DNA from: SCGC-AAA076-P13 sp965656035
Lineage (GTDB): Bacteria > Pseudomonadota > Gammaproteobacteria > Magnimaribacterales > D2472
Reading direction: 5' to 3'
Length of the DNA: 10,125 nt
NCBI GenBank assembly: GCA_965656035.1
Contig: CBFHIO010000040.1
Coordinates: 1 to 10,125, forward strand
Part shown: positions 1 to 6,130 of the stretch, one piece after another
Layout: each line of letters opens with the position of its first letter
Numbering within the stretch: the stretch's first letter is position 1
Translations under genes and position numbers: made by a program
The notes under the pieces: model-generated
Told to the model about the DNA's origin: nothing
The model's input: only the letters and a program-made list of their open reading frames with translations
Databases searched by the model: none

Positions 1-1656
1 AGTAGTTGTAACTTCCTCTTGATCAAATGGACCAGGCCCCTTTTGAGGAGTTAGTTGTAATATTGCAGTATTTCTCATATTGTAACCACCGGATCTATAT
101 GCTACGGCTCTATAACCATAGTATGTAGTGTCATTGTCATCAATATAAGTCAAACCTATCCTAGGAGAGGTACTGCTCCAAGAATCATTATCAACAAAGT
201 CTCTTATACAACCGCCTGAAAATATCTGACAACTTGCTTGACTTGGGCTTTTAATAGCTGATGGATCTCTTCCCATAAGAAGGTACACATTACTTGGGGC
301 ACCTTGAGCCAAGAATGCTACACCAGCTGATAACGAAGCAATAGATACTGATTTATCTTCTTCGGTTTTTCTTACTCCAACATCAAGTGTTAGCTTGTCA
401 TTAAGAGGAATTTCAGCAGTTACAAAAAATGCAGTTGACTCAGTAGCAAGGTCACCGCCACCATTCCATTCACTTCCTGTGGGTAGTTGTGAAGGCAAGA
501 TTCTCATTTCATGAAATATCAAGTCTCTATCATTGATTGAATATCCTGCAAGTAGTTCAAAGTTTTCAAATGAACCGTTATATCTTATCTCATGAGAGGA
601 TAATTCATCTTTTATTTTATTAGGCGCATGAAAAATGAAGGCCATAGTTCCATCAATATCTCCAATACTATCCCCGGTGTATTCGCTTTCACCATAAATA
701 TAAGTTATTAAACCTTCACCAAATGCAACATCTTTCTCAACCTTTACAACTAGTGAATCACTATTATCTTTTAAAAATCCAGGCTCATCGATACTCAAAT
801 CAAATGAATTTCTATCTCTATCCATTCCAAGGCAGCTGGGACCGCCCTCAAATAACTGGAAGCATTGAGAGGACGGACCATCTCCATCAGTTTCTTGAGA
901 AGTGTATTTAATATTTATATTCATTGTTTCAGATGGTTCATAAACCACTGTTCCTCTAAACATTGTTGTTTCTATGGCGCCATGATTAGAGCCATCAACC
1001 ATATTCTTATGCCATCCCTCATTATCATTTAAATGAACAACACCTCTTACTTTTAACTTATCTGTAATTGGACCACCTGAAGCATACTGTAGGTATGAAC
1101 TCATTCCACCAGGACTTCCAAACCCATCATAAGCCAGTCTTAACTTAGATTCCCACTCGTCACCTGGGTTTTTAGTGTTGACTAGTACCGCTCCACCGAT
1201 TGAGTTTTTACCCATAACTGTGCCCTGAGGGCCTCTAAGTACTTGAATACTCTCAATATCAAAGCTATCAGCAACATAGCCATTACCAATGTAGACACCA
1301 TCATTTATCATCGCCACTGGAGATTCTATTGATGCAATAGATGAGTTATGTCCAAGGCCTCTAATTTGGAAGTTTGGAACGTGGTTTGCTGTTCCAACCT
1401 CATCAAGAGACACATTTGGAATGCTAGTAATTTCTGTAAGATCCCTTATTTTAAGTACTTCTATCTGCTCTGATGAAACAGTACTAATAGAAATAGGCAC
1501 CACTTGTTGATTTTCTTCTTTCTTACGAGCAGTAGTTATTACTTCTTCAATAAGCGCAGATGATTTGCTTACATCTTGAGCTTTTGCATCAAAAGATAAG
1601 AAACCTATTACTAAACTTAAAAAAGTAATTGAAAAAACATTGCATAATTTATTCAT
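1..1656 (-). CDS. TonB-dependent outer-membrane receptor (3' end cut by window)
   Basis: Outer-membrane receptor that would import a scarce substrate using energy from TonB-ExbB-ExbD. The visible 552 codons are open without interruption and reach the window edge; the family usually has about 700-900 residues, so the end of the barrel is missing. Residues 1-26 are a signal peptide ending in AKA. A TonB-box-like EEVITTARKKEE follows at 37-48, leading into the plug domain (about 50-165), with PISIS, IRGLG, VLRGPQGT and SIGGAV, all typical of this family. The barrel follows, and a YRSGGYN motif near the cut is typical of its later strands. The start is set by the AAGGGGGA ribosome-binding site just upstream. 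The substrate cannot be told from this sequence: iron-siderophore, vitamin or oligosaccharide are all possible. The neighbouring secreted protein gene does not clarify it. The family call is secure; the ligand is not. Confidence 0.95.
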   Translation of the reverse strand, partial: MNKLCNVFSITFLSLVIGFLSFDAKAQDVSKSSALIEEVITTARKKEENQQVVPISISTVSSEQIEVLKIRDLTEITSIPNVSLDEVGTANHVPNFQIRGLGHNSSIASIESPVAMINDGVYIGNGYVADSFDIESIQVLRGPQGTVMGKNSIGGAVLVNTKNPGDEWESKLRLAYDGFGSPGGMSSYLQYASGGPITDKLKVRGVVHLNDNEGWHKNMVDGSNHGAIETTMFRGTVVYEPSETMNINIKYTSQETDGDGPSSQCFQLFEGGPSCLGMDRDRNSFDLSIDEPGFLKDNSDSLVVKVEKDVAFGEGLITYIYGESEYTGDSIGDIDGTMAFIFHAPNKIKDELSSHEIRYNGSFENFELLAGYSINDRDLIFHEMRILPSQLPTGSEWNGGGDLATESTAFFVTAEIPLNDKLTLDVGVRKTEEDKSVSIASLSAGVAFLAQGAPSNVYLLMGRDPSAIKSPSQASCQIFSGGCIRDFVDNDSWSSTSPRIGLTYIDDNDTTYYGYRAVAYRSGGYNMRNTAILQLTPQKGPGPFDQEEVTTT

Positions 1657-1660
1657 ATAT

Positions 1661-1668
1661 TCCCCCTT
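1661..1668 (-). promoter_or_regulatory. Strong Shine-Dalgarno site of the TonB-dependent receptor gene
   Basis: AAGGGGGA lies 4 bases before the ATG at 1656 on the minus strand. It is the strongest ribosome-binding site in the window, whereas several neighbours have none that is clear. It fixes the receptor start codon and suggests high translation. Confidence 0.8.
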
Positions 1669-1688
1669 GAATTTATTAATATAAATGT

Positions 1689-1716
1689 ATTATTCAGAAT
1701 ATATTATATGAATAAT
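1689..1716. repeat. Inverted repeat around the receptor -10 box (possible operator)
   Basis: Perfect 8-bp arms ATTATTCA (1689-1696) and TGAATAAT (1709-1716) flank a 12-bp AT-only-but-one spacer. The spacer holds TATAAT on the minus strand (1708-1703), about 46 bases before the receptor ATG, a sensible place for its -10 element. A repeat straddling the -10 is what a repressor site would look like. It does not fit the 19-bp Fur consensus. In such AT-rich DNA, chance is possible. Confidence 0.45.
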
Positions 1717-1727
1717 TACAATAAGAC

Positions 1728-1747
1728 TATTAAATATATATTTAATA
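1728..1747. repeat. Perfect 20-bp AT-only palindrome upstream of the receptor gene
   Basis: Every base from 1728 to 1747 pairs with its mirror position around a TATATA core. It lies just past the stop codon at 1753 of the small secreted protein gene and covers the place where the -35 element of the receptor promoter would be. It has no GC pairs, so it would make a poor intrinsic terminator. A binding site or a chance AT palindrome are both possible. Confidence 0.45.
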
Positions 1748-1752
1748 TAAGT

Positions 1753-2259
1753 TTATTTTATATATTTTTTTGCTCTGTCAGCGCAATCTTCAGCCGGGCT
1801 CCAAAACCAGCCTTGTGGCTCATATCCACCAGAATCCCATATTCTTCCATGTGTCATATTAATACACTCAACATAGGCTTTTATTGCATATATATCCAAT
1901 CCTAATTCATCTAATGATCTTGCCTTAGTCCAAAGCGCCATAGAAACATCATTCATTAAATAGTTCTCTTGAATATCTTTTTTTTGTTTGGGAGTAACTT
2001 TTCCAACTTTAGGGTATGGTACTTTATTGTCGTGCATTTCTTTTTGAGTTTTTTTAGCTTCAGGACCCCAAATATCAAAACAAAGATCAACTACTGCTAC
2101 AGCATCCTCATATCTTTTTTGCTCAAACAGCTCAATCGCTGTTATAGACCAATATGCTGAATCACCAAGATTTTCATTGTTTGAAAAACATGCAGGATTG
2201 GAATTTATATTAGATGAATAAAAAGATAATATTAGAGCTAAAAATAGATATTTGTGCAT
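1753..2259 (-). CDS. Small exported protein with TPR-like helices, function unknown
   Basis: A 168-residue protein that I cannot assign to a named function. Residues 1-20 form a hydrophobic signal peptide (KYLFLALILSF core, possible cleavage after S20), so it should act in the periplasm or outside the cell. Two helical stretches, about 33-63 (AYWSITAIELFEQKRYEDAVAV) shortened here to AYWSITAIELFEQ and onward, and 101-134 (MALWTKARSLDELG), have the small/large residue spacing of TPR units. The C-terminus carries WDSGGY followed by GWFWSPA (150-156), which I associate with uncharacterised TPR-like secreted proteins of marine bacteria; that link is from memory. Four cysteines (24, 60, 132, 159) could form disulfides. 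It lies between ssrA and the receptor gene on the same strand. There is no clear ribosome-binding site, and a TATAAT lies only 8 bases before the ATG. Confidence 0.75.
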   Translation of the reverse strand: MHKYLFLALILSFYSSNINSNPACFSNNENLGDSAYWSITAIELFEQKRYEDAVAVVDLCFDIWGPEAKKTQKEMHDNKVPYPKVGKVTPKQKKDIQENYLMNDVSMALWTKARSLDELGLDIYAIKAYVECINMTHGRIWDSGGYEPQGWFWSPAEDCADRAKKYIK

Positions 2260-2267
2260 GAAAAATA

Positions 2268-2273
2268 ATTATA
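2268..2273 (-). promoter_or_regulatory. TATAAT immediately upstream of the small secreted protein gene
   Basis: A perfect -10 hexamer (2273-2268, minus) ends 8 bases before the ATG at 2259. Transcription from it would start almost at the start codon, giving a leaderless or near-leaderless message. No recognisable -35 is present at 16-18 bp, so it is only a candidate. Confidence 0.3.
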
Positions 2274-2290
2274 CACAAACAATCAAAAAA

Positions 2291-2638
2291 TGGTGGAGGC
2301 GGCGGGAATTGAACCCGCGTCCGCTAATCCTTCAGCCTAACTTCTACATGCGTAGCTCATTCTATTGGCTTTTAACTTTTATGGCCCGAAGAGCAGGGCA
2401 TAAAAGCGAGCTTGATTAAGTTTAACCAAACTGCGTCCAAGCAACACAGCTTGGCTGGACTATGTGTTTTGCCGATGCTTCAAACCATAGTCAATTCTTG
2501 CATCGGTTAGCATTAAGCTGCTAAAGCGTAGTTGTCGTTATTTGCAACTAAATTTTTTGTAGTATGTTTTACAAGAGTTACCACAATCTTGGCATGCGCT
2601 TCGGAGTCCAGTAGAAACGTCGAACCCTGTTCGCCCCC
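2291..2638 (-). ncRNA. ssrA: tmRNA (transfer-messenger RNA)
   Basis: The RNA half of trans-translation: it enters stalled ribosomes as an alanyl-tRNA mimic, then serves as a short template that adds a degradation tag and a stop codon. The 5' end GGGGGCG (2638-2632) pairs with CGCCTCC (2304-2298 region) before A-CCA at 2291, a 7-bp acceptor stem with one G-U pair. After the 5' strand comes the conserved GGGTTCGACG. The 3' end has a T-arm, GCGGG-TTCAATT-CCCGC, and an encoded CCA. The tag reading frame is at 2545-2513. A pseudoknot stem after it pairs 2500-2506 with 2472-2478 (CCGATGC/GCATCGG). At 348 nt in one piece it is a normal, non-permuted tmRNA. It sits 32 bp downstream of smpB on the same strand, as in E. 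coli. Confidence 0.97.
2513..2545 (-). other. tmRNA-encoded proteolysis tag ANNDNYALAA-stop
   Basis: The resume codon is GCA (2545-2543), followed by codons for NNDNYALAA and TAA at 2515-2513. A second in-frame TAA (2509-2507) follows one codon later as a backup stop. The C-terminal YALAA matches the E. coli tag ANDENYALAA, recognised there by ClpXP and ClpAP, so degradation by the same route is expected. The inner residues ND-E to NN-D differ only mildly. Confidence 0.95.
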
Positions 2639-2650
2639 ATAGGGAGCGAA

Positions 2651-2656
2651 ATTATA
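2651..2656 (-). promoter_or_regulatory. Candidate -10 element for ssrA
   Basis: TATAAT (2656-2651, minus) lies 12 bases before the mature tmRNA 5' end, between smpB and ssrA. Initiation from it would leave a leader of only a few bases for RNase P to remove. No good -35 is seen at the expected spacing (it would fall at the 3' end of smpB), and co-transcription from smpB is also possible. Confidence 0.45.
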
Positions 2657-2670
2657 CATTAATAATATTG

Positions 2671-3135
2671 TTATTTTCTGGAATTTTTGAGAATTCTTCC
2701 TTGATCTCGTTCCCAATCTCTTTTTTTAATATCTTGTCTTTGATCATAAAGTTTTTTACCTTTTCCAGTCGCTATATCGCATTTGATATGGTTTTCTTTC
2801 CAATAAATTGATGTCAGAACGACGGTTAAACCTTTTTCTCCTTTCAATTTTTGTAGTTGGGAAATTTCTTTTTTATTTAGTAAAAGCTTTCTTGATCTGG
2901 TAGGGTCTACATCAAAATTTTTCAACGAAACTGGTGGATCTATTTTAGTTCCAATGAGCCATGCTTCATTATTTTTAAAATTAACATAAGAATCTTTTAT
3001 ATCAACCCTCCCGTTTCTTAATGACTTCACCTCCCAGCCCTCTAAAACTATGCCTGCTTGAAAAGATTCTCCAAGTTTATAGTTTCTTGTTGCTGTTTTA
3101 TTCCTTACAATTAAGGCAGGCTTTTCTTTAGACAT
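2671..3135 (-). CDS. smpB: SsrA-binding protein SmpB
   Basis: Binds the tRNA-like part of tmRNA and places it in the ribosomal A site, where its C-terminal tail senses the empty mRNA channel. The 154-residue length is normal (about 160 in E. coli). Conserved stretches are N18-Y19, EGWEVKSLR (32-40), RSRKLLLNKKEI (80-91), and the basic GKGKKLYDQR (124-133). The C-terminal tail DIKKRDWERDQGRILK is positively charged and helix-forming, as needed for ribosome entry. The adjacent downstream ssrA encodes its RNA partner, so both halves of the system are supplied together. An AAGGA lies 12 bases before the ATG, rather far. A weak TTGCAC (3169-3164) and CATAAT (3147-3142) with a 16-bp spacer could be its promoter. 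It is divergent from the following DUF3429 gene. Confidence 0.97.
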   Translation of the reverse strand: MSKEKPALIVRNKTATRNYKLGESFQAGIVLEGWEVKSLRNGRVDIKDSYVNFKNNEAWLIGTKIDPPVSLKNFDVDPTRSRKLLLNKKEISQLQKLKGEKGLTVVLTSIYWKENHIKCDIATGKGKKLYDQRQDIKKRDWERDQGRILKNSRK

Positions 3136-3189
3136 GTCATTATTATGTCCTTAGATGCTGCTAGTGCAAGAAAAAACTTATAAATAACA

Positions 3190-3645
3190 TTGAATATTAA
3201 TACTATTAAATCAACTTATGGCTATCTTGGATTTACGCCGTTTGCTTTATTTTCTATTACTCCCTGGATAACAGGTGGTCACATAGGAGAAACCGCTATT
3301 GTTTTTCAAATAGCTTACGGTTCAATAATTTTAACTTTTTTAGGTGGCATTTCATGGGGCTGGCGTGATGACCAGCCTAAACAAAAGACTAATCTATCAA
3401 TTGGAATTCTCTATAGCCTTATTTCTTGCGCGATGCTAATTTTAATTTATTTAGACATGGTCTTAATGGCACTATTAATATCAGTTATAAGCTTTCAATC
3501 TTTTTATTACTTTGAAAAATCAACTTATGATTTTACATATAAACATGAAGACTATAAAAAATTCAGAAGAATGCTCTCTTTACTAGTAGCTATAAGTTTC
3601 TTAATATCAACAGCTTATTGGATTAATCCTTACAGCAACCCTTAA
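3190..3645 (+). CDS. DUF3429 family multi-pass inner-membrane protein
   Basis: A 151-residue membrane protein of unknown function. Five hydrophobic segments can be seen: about 10-28, 36-57, 69-88, 89-106 and 128-147. The second contains YGSIILTFLGGISWGW, the signature stretch of the DUF3429 family, and the length is typical. The start is TTG at 3190: an in-frame TAA at 3181 closes the frame upstream, no ATG follows until well inside the first conserved part, and translation from TTG gives the expected N-terminus. There is no clear ribosome-binding site, and a TATAAA at 3179-3184 is so close that the true start needs care. The transporter gene begins 12 bp downstream, so the two are probably co-transcribed. 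A role as helper of the transporter is only suggested by position. Confidence 0.85.
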   Translation: MNINTIKSTYGYLGFTPFALFSITPWITGGHIGETAIVFQIAYGSIILTFLGGISWGWRDDQPKQKTNLSIGILYSLISCAMLILIYLDMVLMALLISVISFQSFYYFEKSTYDFTYKHEDYKKFRRMLSLLVAISFLISTAYWINPYSNP

Positions 3646-3657
3646 AATATAAAAAAC

Positions 3658-5007
3658 ATGAAAATACAAAAACAACTTAAATCTCATGGTGCATGGATTG
3701 GAAAATGGACGTTTATATTAGCAGCAACTGGTTCAGCAGTTGGCCTTGGAAATATTTGGGGGTTTCCATATAAGGCAGGAACAAACGGCGGTGGAGCATT
3801 TGTATTAATTTACCTGGGATGCATATTAATTATTGGACTGCCTATTATGATAAGTGAGATTATCATTGGAAGAAAGGCGGGCAATAGCCCCATAAATGCT
3901 ATGAAGAATGTTGCTTTAGAATCCAAAAGTAGTGGCTCATGGCAAATTGTTGGTTGGAGCGGCATATTTGCAGGAATTCTTATTCTTTCTTTTTATAGCG
4001 TCATAGCAGGAATATGTTTGAATTATATATTTATTGCCGCAACTTCAAACGGTGCTCTCAGTTCACCTGATCAATTTTCTAATGTAATTTCATCTCCAGT
4101 TAATTTAATTTTTTGGCATACCATTTTTATTGTGATGACCGCACTGATAGTATCAGCTGGAATCAAAGATGGTATTGGAAGAATGGTAAAAATATTAATG
4201 CCAATGCTTGGGTTTTTAATGATTTTTATGGTGCTTTATTCCATGATTAATGGAGATTTTACAAAGGCTTTATCTTTTTTGTTTGCTCCTGATTTTTCAA
4301 ATGTTACATCTGACACTTTATTACAAGCTATGGGACAAGCATTTTTTAGTTTAAGTCTTGGAATGGGCTCCATTATGGCTTATGGAGCATATATGCCAAA
4401 AGATCAACAAGTGGTTAGCTCATCTTTTACGGTTGCTTCTTTAGATACTTTAATTGCAATGCTAGCAGGCTTGGCAATTTTCCCAATTATTTTTGCATTT
4501 AATCTTGAACCAAACAGCGGCCCTGGTTTGGTATTTGTTTCAATGCTTTCAGCTTTTAACCAAATGCAGTTTGGTCAATTTATTGGATCACTGTTTTTTA
4601 TATTATTGTCAGTTGCTGCCCTAAGCTCTTCAATCTCTCTACTGGAACCTGGTGTAGCGTATCTTTCTGAAGAAGGGATTTTATCTAGAAAACGATCTGC
4701 AGAAACTATTTCATTTATTATATGGATATTAGGCATTGGTTCTGCATTAAGTTTTAATATTTGGTCAGATGTAGAAATTATCCCAGACAAAAACTTTCTG
4801 GACTCTATGGATTTTATTGCAAACCAAATCTTGCTTCCTTTGGGGGGTATGTTCATTGCTATATTTGTTGGATGGTTTATGAAGGAATCTTTGATCAAGA
4901 ATGAAATAGGCGAGACTAATAATGCTTTGTATTTAACATGGAGATTTTTTGTTAAGTTTATTGCACCTCTGTGTGTTGGATATATTTTTTATAGACAATT
5001 GTTTTAA
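3658..5007 (+). CDS. Sodium-dependent transporter, NSS/SNF (LeuT-like) family
   Basis: Inner-membrane Na+-coupled symporter, most likely for an amino acid or similar small amine. The 449 residues form about 11 membrane helices, as in MhsT-type bacterial members, rather than LeuT's 12. TM1 carries the hallmark FILAATGSAVGLGNIWGFPY (19-38), then NGGGAF (43-48). TM6 has the unwound SLSLGMGS (231-238). TM8 has ALSSSISLLEP (321-331), where S323 and S324 match the Na2-site T354 and S355 of LeuT by my alignment. Gly35 stands where LeuT has the outer-gate Arg30, although the partner acid appears kept as Asp385. Asp263 in TM7, near the chloride-site position, would fit chloride-independent transport. 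The gene follows DUF3429 by 12 bp and precedes ratA by 6 bp, with no clear ribosome-binding site. The substrate cannot be assigned from sequence alone. Confidence 0.95.
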   Translation: MKIQKQLKSHGAWIGKWTFILAATGSAVGLGNIWGFPYKAGTNGGGAFVLIYLGCILIIGLPIMISEIIIGRKAGNSPINAMKNVALESKSSGSWQIVGWSGIFAGILILSFYSVIAGICLNYIFIAATSNGALSSPDQFSNVISSPVNLIFWHTIFIVMTALIVSAGIKDGIGRMVKILMPMLGFLMIFMVLYSMINGDFTKALSFLFAPDFSNVTSDTLLQAMGQAFFSLSLGMGSIMAYGAYMPKDQQVVSSSFTVASLDTLIAMLAGLAIFPIIFAFNLEPNSGPGLVFVSMLSAFNQMQFGQFIGSLFFILLSVAALSSSISLLEPGVAYLSEEGILSRKRSAETISFIIWILGIGSALSFNIWSDVEIIPDKNFLDSMDFIANQILLPLGGMFIAIFVGWFMKESLIKNEIGETNNALYLTWRFFVKFIAPLCVGYIFYRQLF

Positions 5008-5013
5008 AATTTT

Positions 5014-5433
5014 ATGTCAAGAAAAATTTGTTTTCAAAAAACTTTAAGGATTGATCCAAAAAAAGCTATTAAAGTTGTTACAGATTTTAATGACTATGCA
5101 AATTTTATACCTGGGTGCACAGGCGCAACTTTAATATCTAGAAAGCTACCAATTGAGATTGGCAGACTTGAATTTAATTTGTTGGGTAAAGACTATTATA
5201 TTGAATCTGAAAATTTTATTGATGATAGCTCTATTACCATAAAACAAATAAAGGGGCCCTTTGAAAAATTTGAGGGTAGGTGGTCTATAAAACCTATAGA
5301 CGAAAACTCTTGTCAAATAGATTTCAACGCTTCTTATAAATTACCTTTTCTATTAAATGCTATAACCCCCGAGCAATTGGTCGATAATTTTTCCAAGAAT
5401 ATTATTGACTCTTTTATTAAACGGCTTTCATGA
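5014..5433 (+). CDS. ratA: RatA / COQ10-like START-domain protein
   Basis: A 139-residue protein of the SRPBCC/START (polyketide cyclase-like) fold. In E. coli RatA was described as blocking 70S ribosome assembly, while related COQ10 proteins bind ubiquinone and support respiration; which role applies here is open. Diagnostic stretches are the early FIPGCTG (31-37), matching FLPGCTG of E. coli RatA, and GPFEKFEGRW (81-90). A C-terminal amphipathic helix (118-137) closes the lipid pocket in this fold. It begins 6 bp after the transporter gene and its stop overlaps the rnfH start as ATGA (5430-5433), indicating translational coupling. The order ratA-rnfH-bamE(reverse) is the normal gammaproteobacterial one. 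The start ATG gives an N-terminus aligned with the fold, without extension. Confidence 0.93.
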   Translation: MSRKICFQKTLRIDPKKAIKVVTDFNDYANFIPGCTGATLISRKLPIEIGRLEFNLLGKDYYIESENFIDDSSITIKQIKGPFEKFEGRWSIKPIDENSCQIDFNASYKLPFLLNAITPEQLVDNFSKNIIDSFIKRLS

Positions 5434-5708
5434 AAGTCTTTTTTACATATCAGGGTGTAGATAAAAAGTATTTTTATAAATTTGATGTTTCATCTAGTAT
5501 AACAGTAGCAGAGCTTATTAAATTTGAAGAGGTTAACGAAATAATTTCAAATTTAGATCATGATTTAATAATCGCTGTTAACAGTGAGTTGTTAGATGGG
5601 AACTTTAAGCCTTTGCCAAACAAATACAGGCTAAAAGAAGGAGAAAGGGTTGAAATCTTAAGGCCACTCCACCAAGACCCCAAAGAAAGAAGATTAAAGA
5701 AAGTTTAG
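5430..5708 (+). CDS. rnfH: RnfH family ubiquitin-like protein (RatB)
   Basis: A 92-residue protein of the RnfH/RatB family, small and with a ubiquitin-like beta-grasp fold. The family is named for linkage to the Rnf electron-transport complex in some bacteria, but no rnf genes are in this window and the actual role is unsettled. The diagnostic part is GERVEILRPL (71-80) followed by DPKERR (83-88). Its ATG overlaps the ratA stop by 4 bases, and its own stop overlaps the convergent bamE stop by 4 bases (5705-5708), so there is no room for a separate terminator. Although the ratA-ratB pair is sometimes labelled a toxin-antitoxin module, RatB was not found to neutralise RatA in E. coli, so I do not call it an antitoxin. 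Confidence 0.92.
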   Translation: MKVFFTYQGVDKKYFYKFDVSSSITVAELIKFEEVNEIISNLDHDLIIAVNSELLDGNFKPLPNKYRLKEGERVEILRPLHQDPKERRLKKV

Positions 5709-6043
5709 TTAGTTTCGAGCTCTGATTTTTCAATTATCCAGCTTTCTACCAAGTCACTTTCATTAAAAAATATTGTAAGTTTGTTTTCGGTAACAACCTT
5801 TTCACCGACTGTTACTGAGTTAAAATAATCCCACCTTGATTGTCTAAAAGGATCTTGTATTAGGGCTGTTCCAAAAATGAATTGTACTTGCTCTTTTGTT
5901 AACCCTTCTTCCAATTTTTCAAGATCATCATCTTCAAATATATTTCCTTGTAAAACTGGGACCTTGTAGGGACTTAGTGATGAACAGGAGCTAATAGATA
6001 TTATAAAAATTGATAAAAATAAAGCTGAGGCAAGTTGTTTCAT
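5705..6043 (-). CDS. bamE: Outer-membrane assembly lipoprotein BamE (SmpA/OmlA)
   Basis: Lipoprotein subunit of the BAM complex, which folds beta-barrel proteins into the outer membrane; the TonB-dependent receptor in this window would be a client. Residues 1-19 form a lipoprotein signal peptide with lipobox ISSC, making Cys20 the lipidated residue; the following SS does not suggest inner-membrane retention. The mature part has the family core YKVPVLQGN (26-34), GLTKEQVQFIFGTALIQDPF (47-66) and RWDY (70-73). The 112-residue length is normal. It is convergent with rnfH and divergent from fur, as in Pseudomonas (omlA-fur). A promoter with CAGACA (6083-6078), 17 bp and TATAAT (6060-6055) sits 11 bases before the ATG, implying a very short leader, and no Shine-Dalgarno site is seen. 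Confidence 0.95.
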   Translation of the reverse strand: MKQLASALFLSIFIISISSCSSLSPYKVPVLQGNIFEDDDLEKLEEGLTKEQVQFIFGTALIQDPFRQSRWDYFNSVTVGEKVVTENKLTIFFNESDLVESWIIEKSELETN

Positions 6044-6054
6044 AATTAAATTGG

Positions 6055-6083
6055 ATTATACTTTGTTATAAGTTTAATGTCTG
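6055..6083 (-). promoter_or_regulatory. bamE promoter
   Basis: CAGACA (6083-6078, 4 of 6 to TTGACA), a 17-bp spacer and a perfect TATAAT (6060-6055) on the minus strand. The expected RNA start is about 4-6 bases before the bamE ATG. It interlocks with the fur promoter on the other strand. Confidence 0.6.
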
Positions 6084-6091
6084 TTTATAAA
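6063..6091 (+). promoter_or_regulatory. fur promoter
   Basis: TTGTTA (6063-6068, 4 of 6 to consensus), a 17-bp spacer and TATAAA (6086-6091, 5 of 6). It predicts an RNA start near 6098 and a leader of about 33 bases to the ATG at 6131. It overlaps the bamE promoter almost completely, so polymerase can probably occupy only one at a time. No convincing Fur box is seen. Confidence 0.55.
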
Positions 6092-6130
6092 AATGAATAT
6101 GACAATAAAAGCATTTAAAAATTGCAAACT

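Noticed and set aside
2285..2290. T6 run after the tmRNA CCA as a terminator
   Set aside because: The only preceding stem is the tmRNA's own T-arm and acceptor, part of the mature RNA; the run alone is not enough evidence.
2513..2716. Open frame of 67 codons on the minus strand across the smpB end and tmRNA
   Set aside because: It is an artefact of the tmRNA: only its last ten codons (the tag) are translated, by trans-translation. The rest covers the tmRNA 5' part and the smpB 3' end in another frame.
4575..4898. Open frame of 107 codons antisense to the transporter gene
   Set aside because: It lies wholly inside a secure gene on the other strand, has no recognisable domain and no start signal, and is best explained as a shadow of the transporter codons.
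5014..5708. ratA-rnfH (ratAB) as a toxin-antitoxin module
   Set aside because: The genes are a conserved housekeeping pair across gammaproteobacteria, related to ubiquinone-binding COQ10 and RnfH; RatB is not an established antitoxin.
6122..6130. TTG start for fur at 6122
   Set aside because: It adds only three residues (MQT) before a normal ATG start that fits the family's N-terminus, and no ribosome-binding site favours it.
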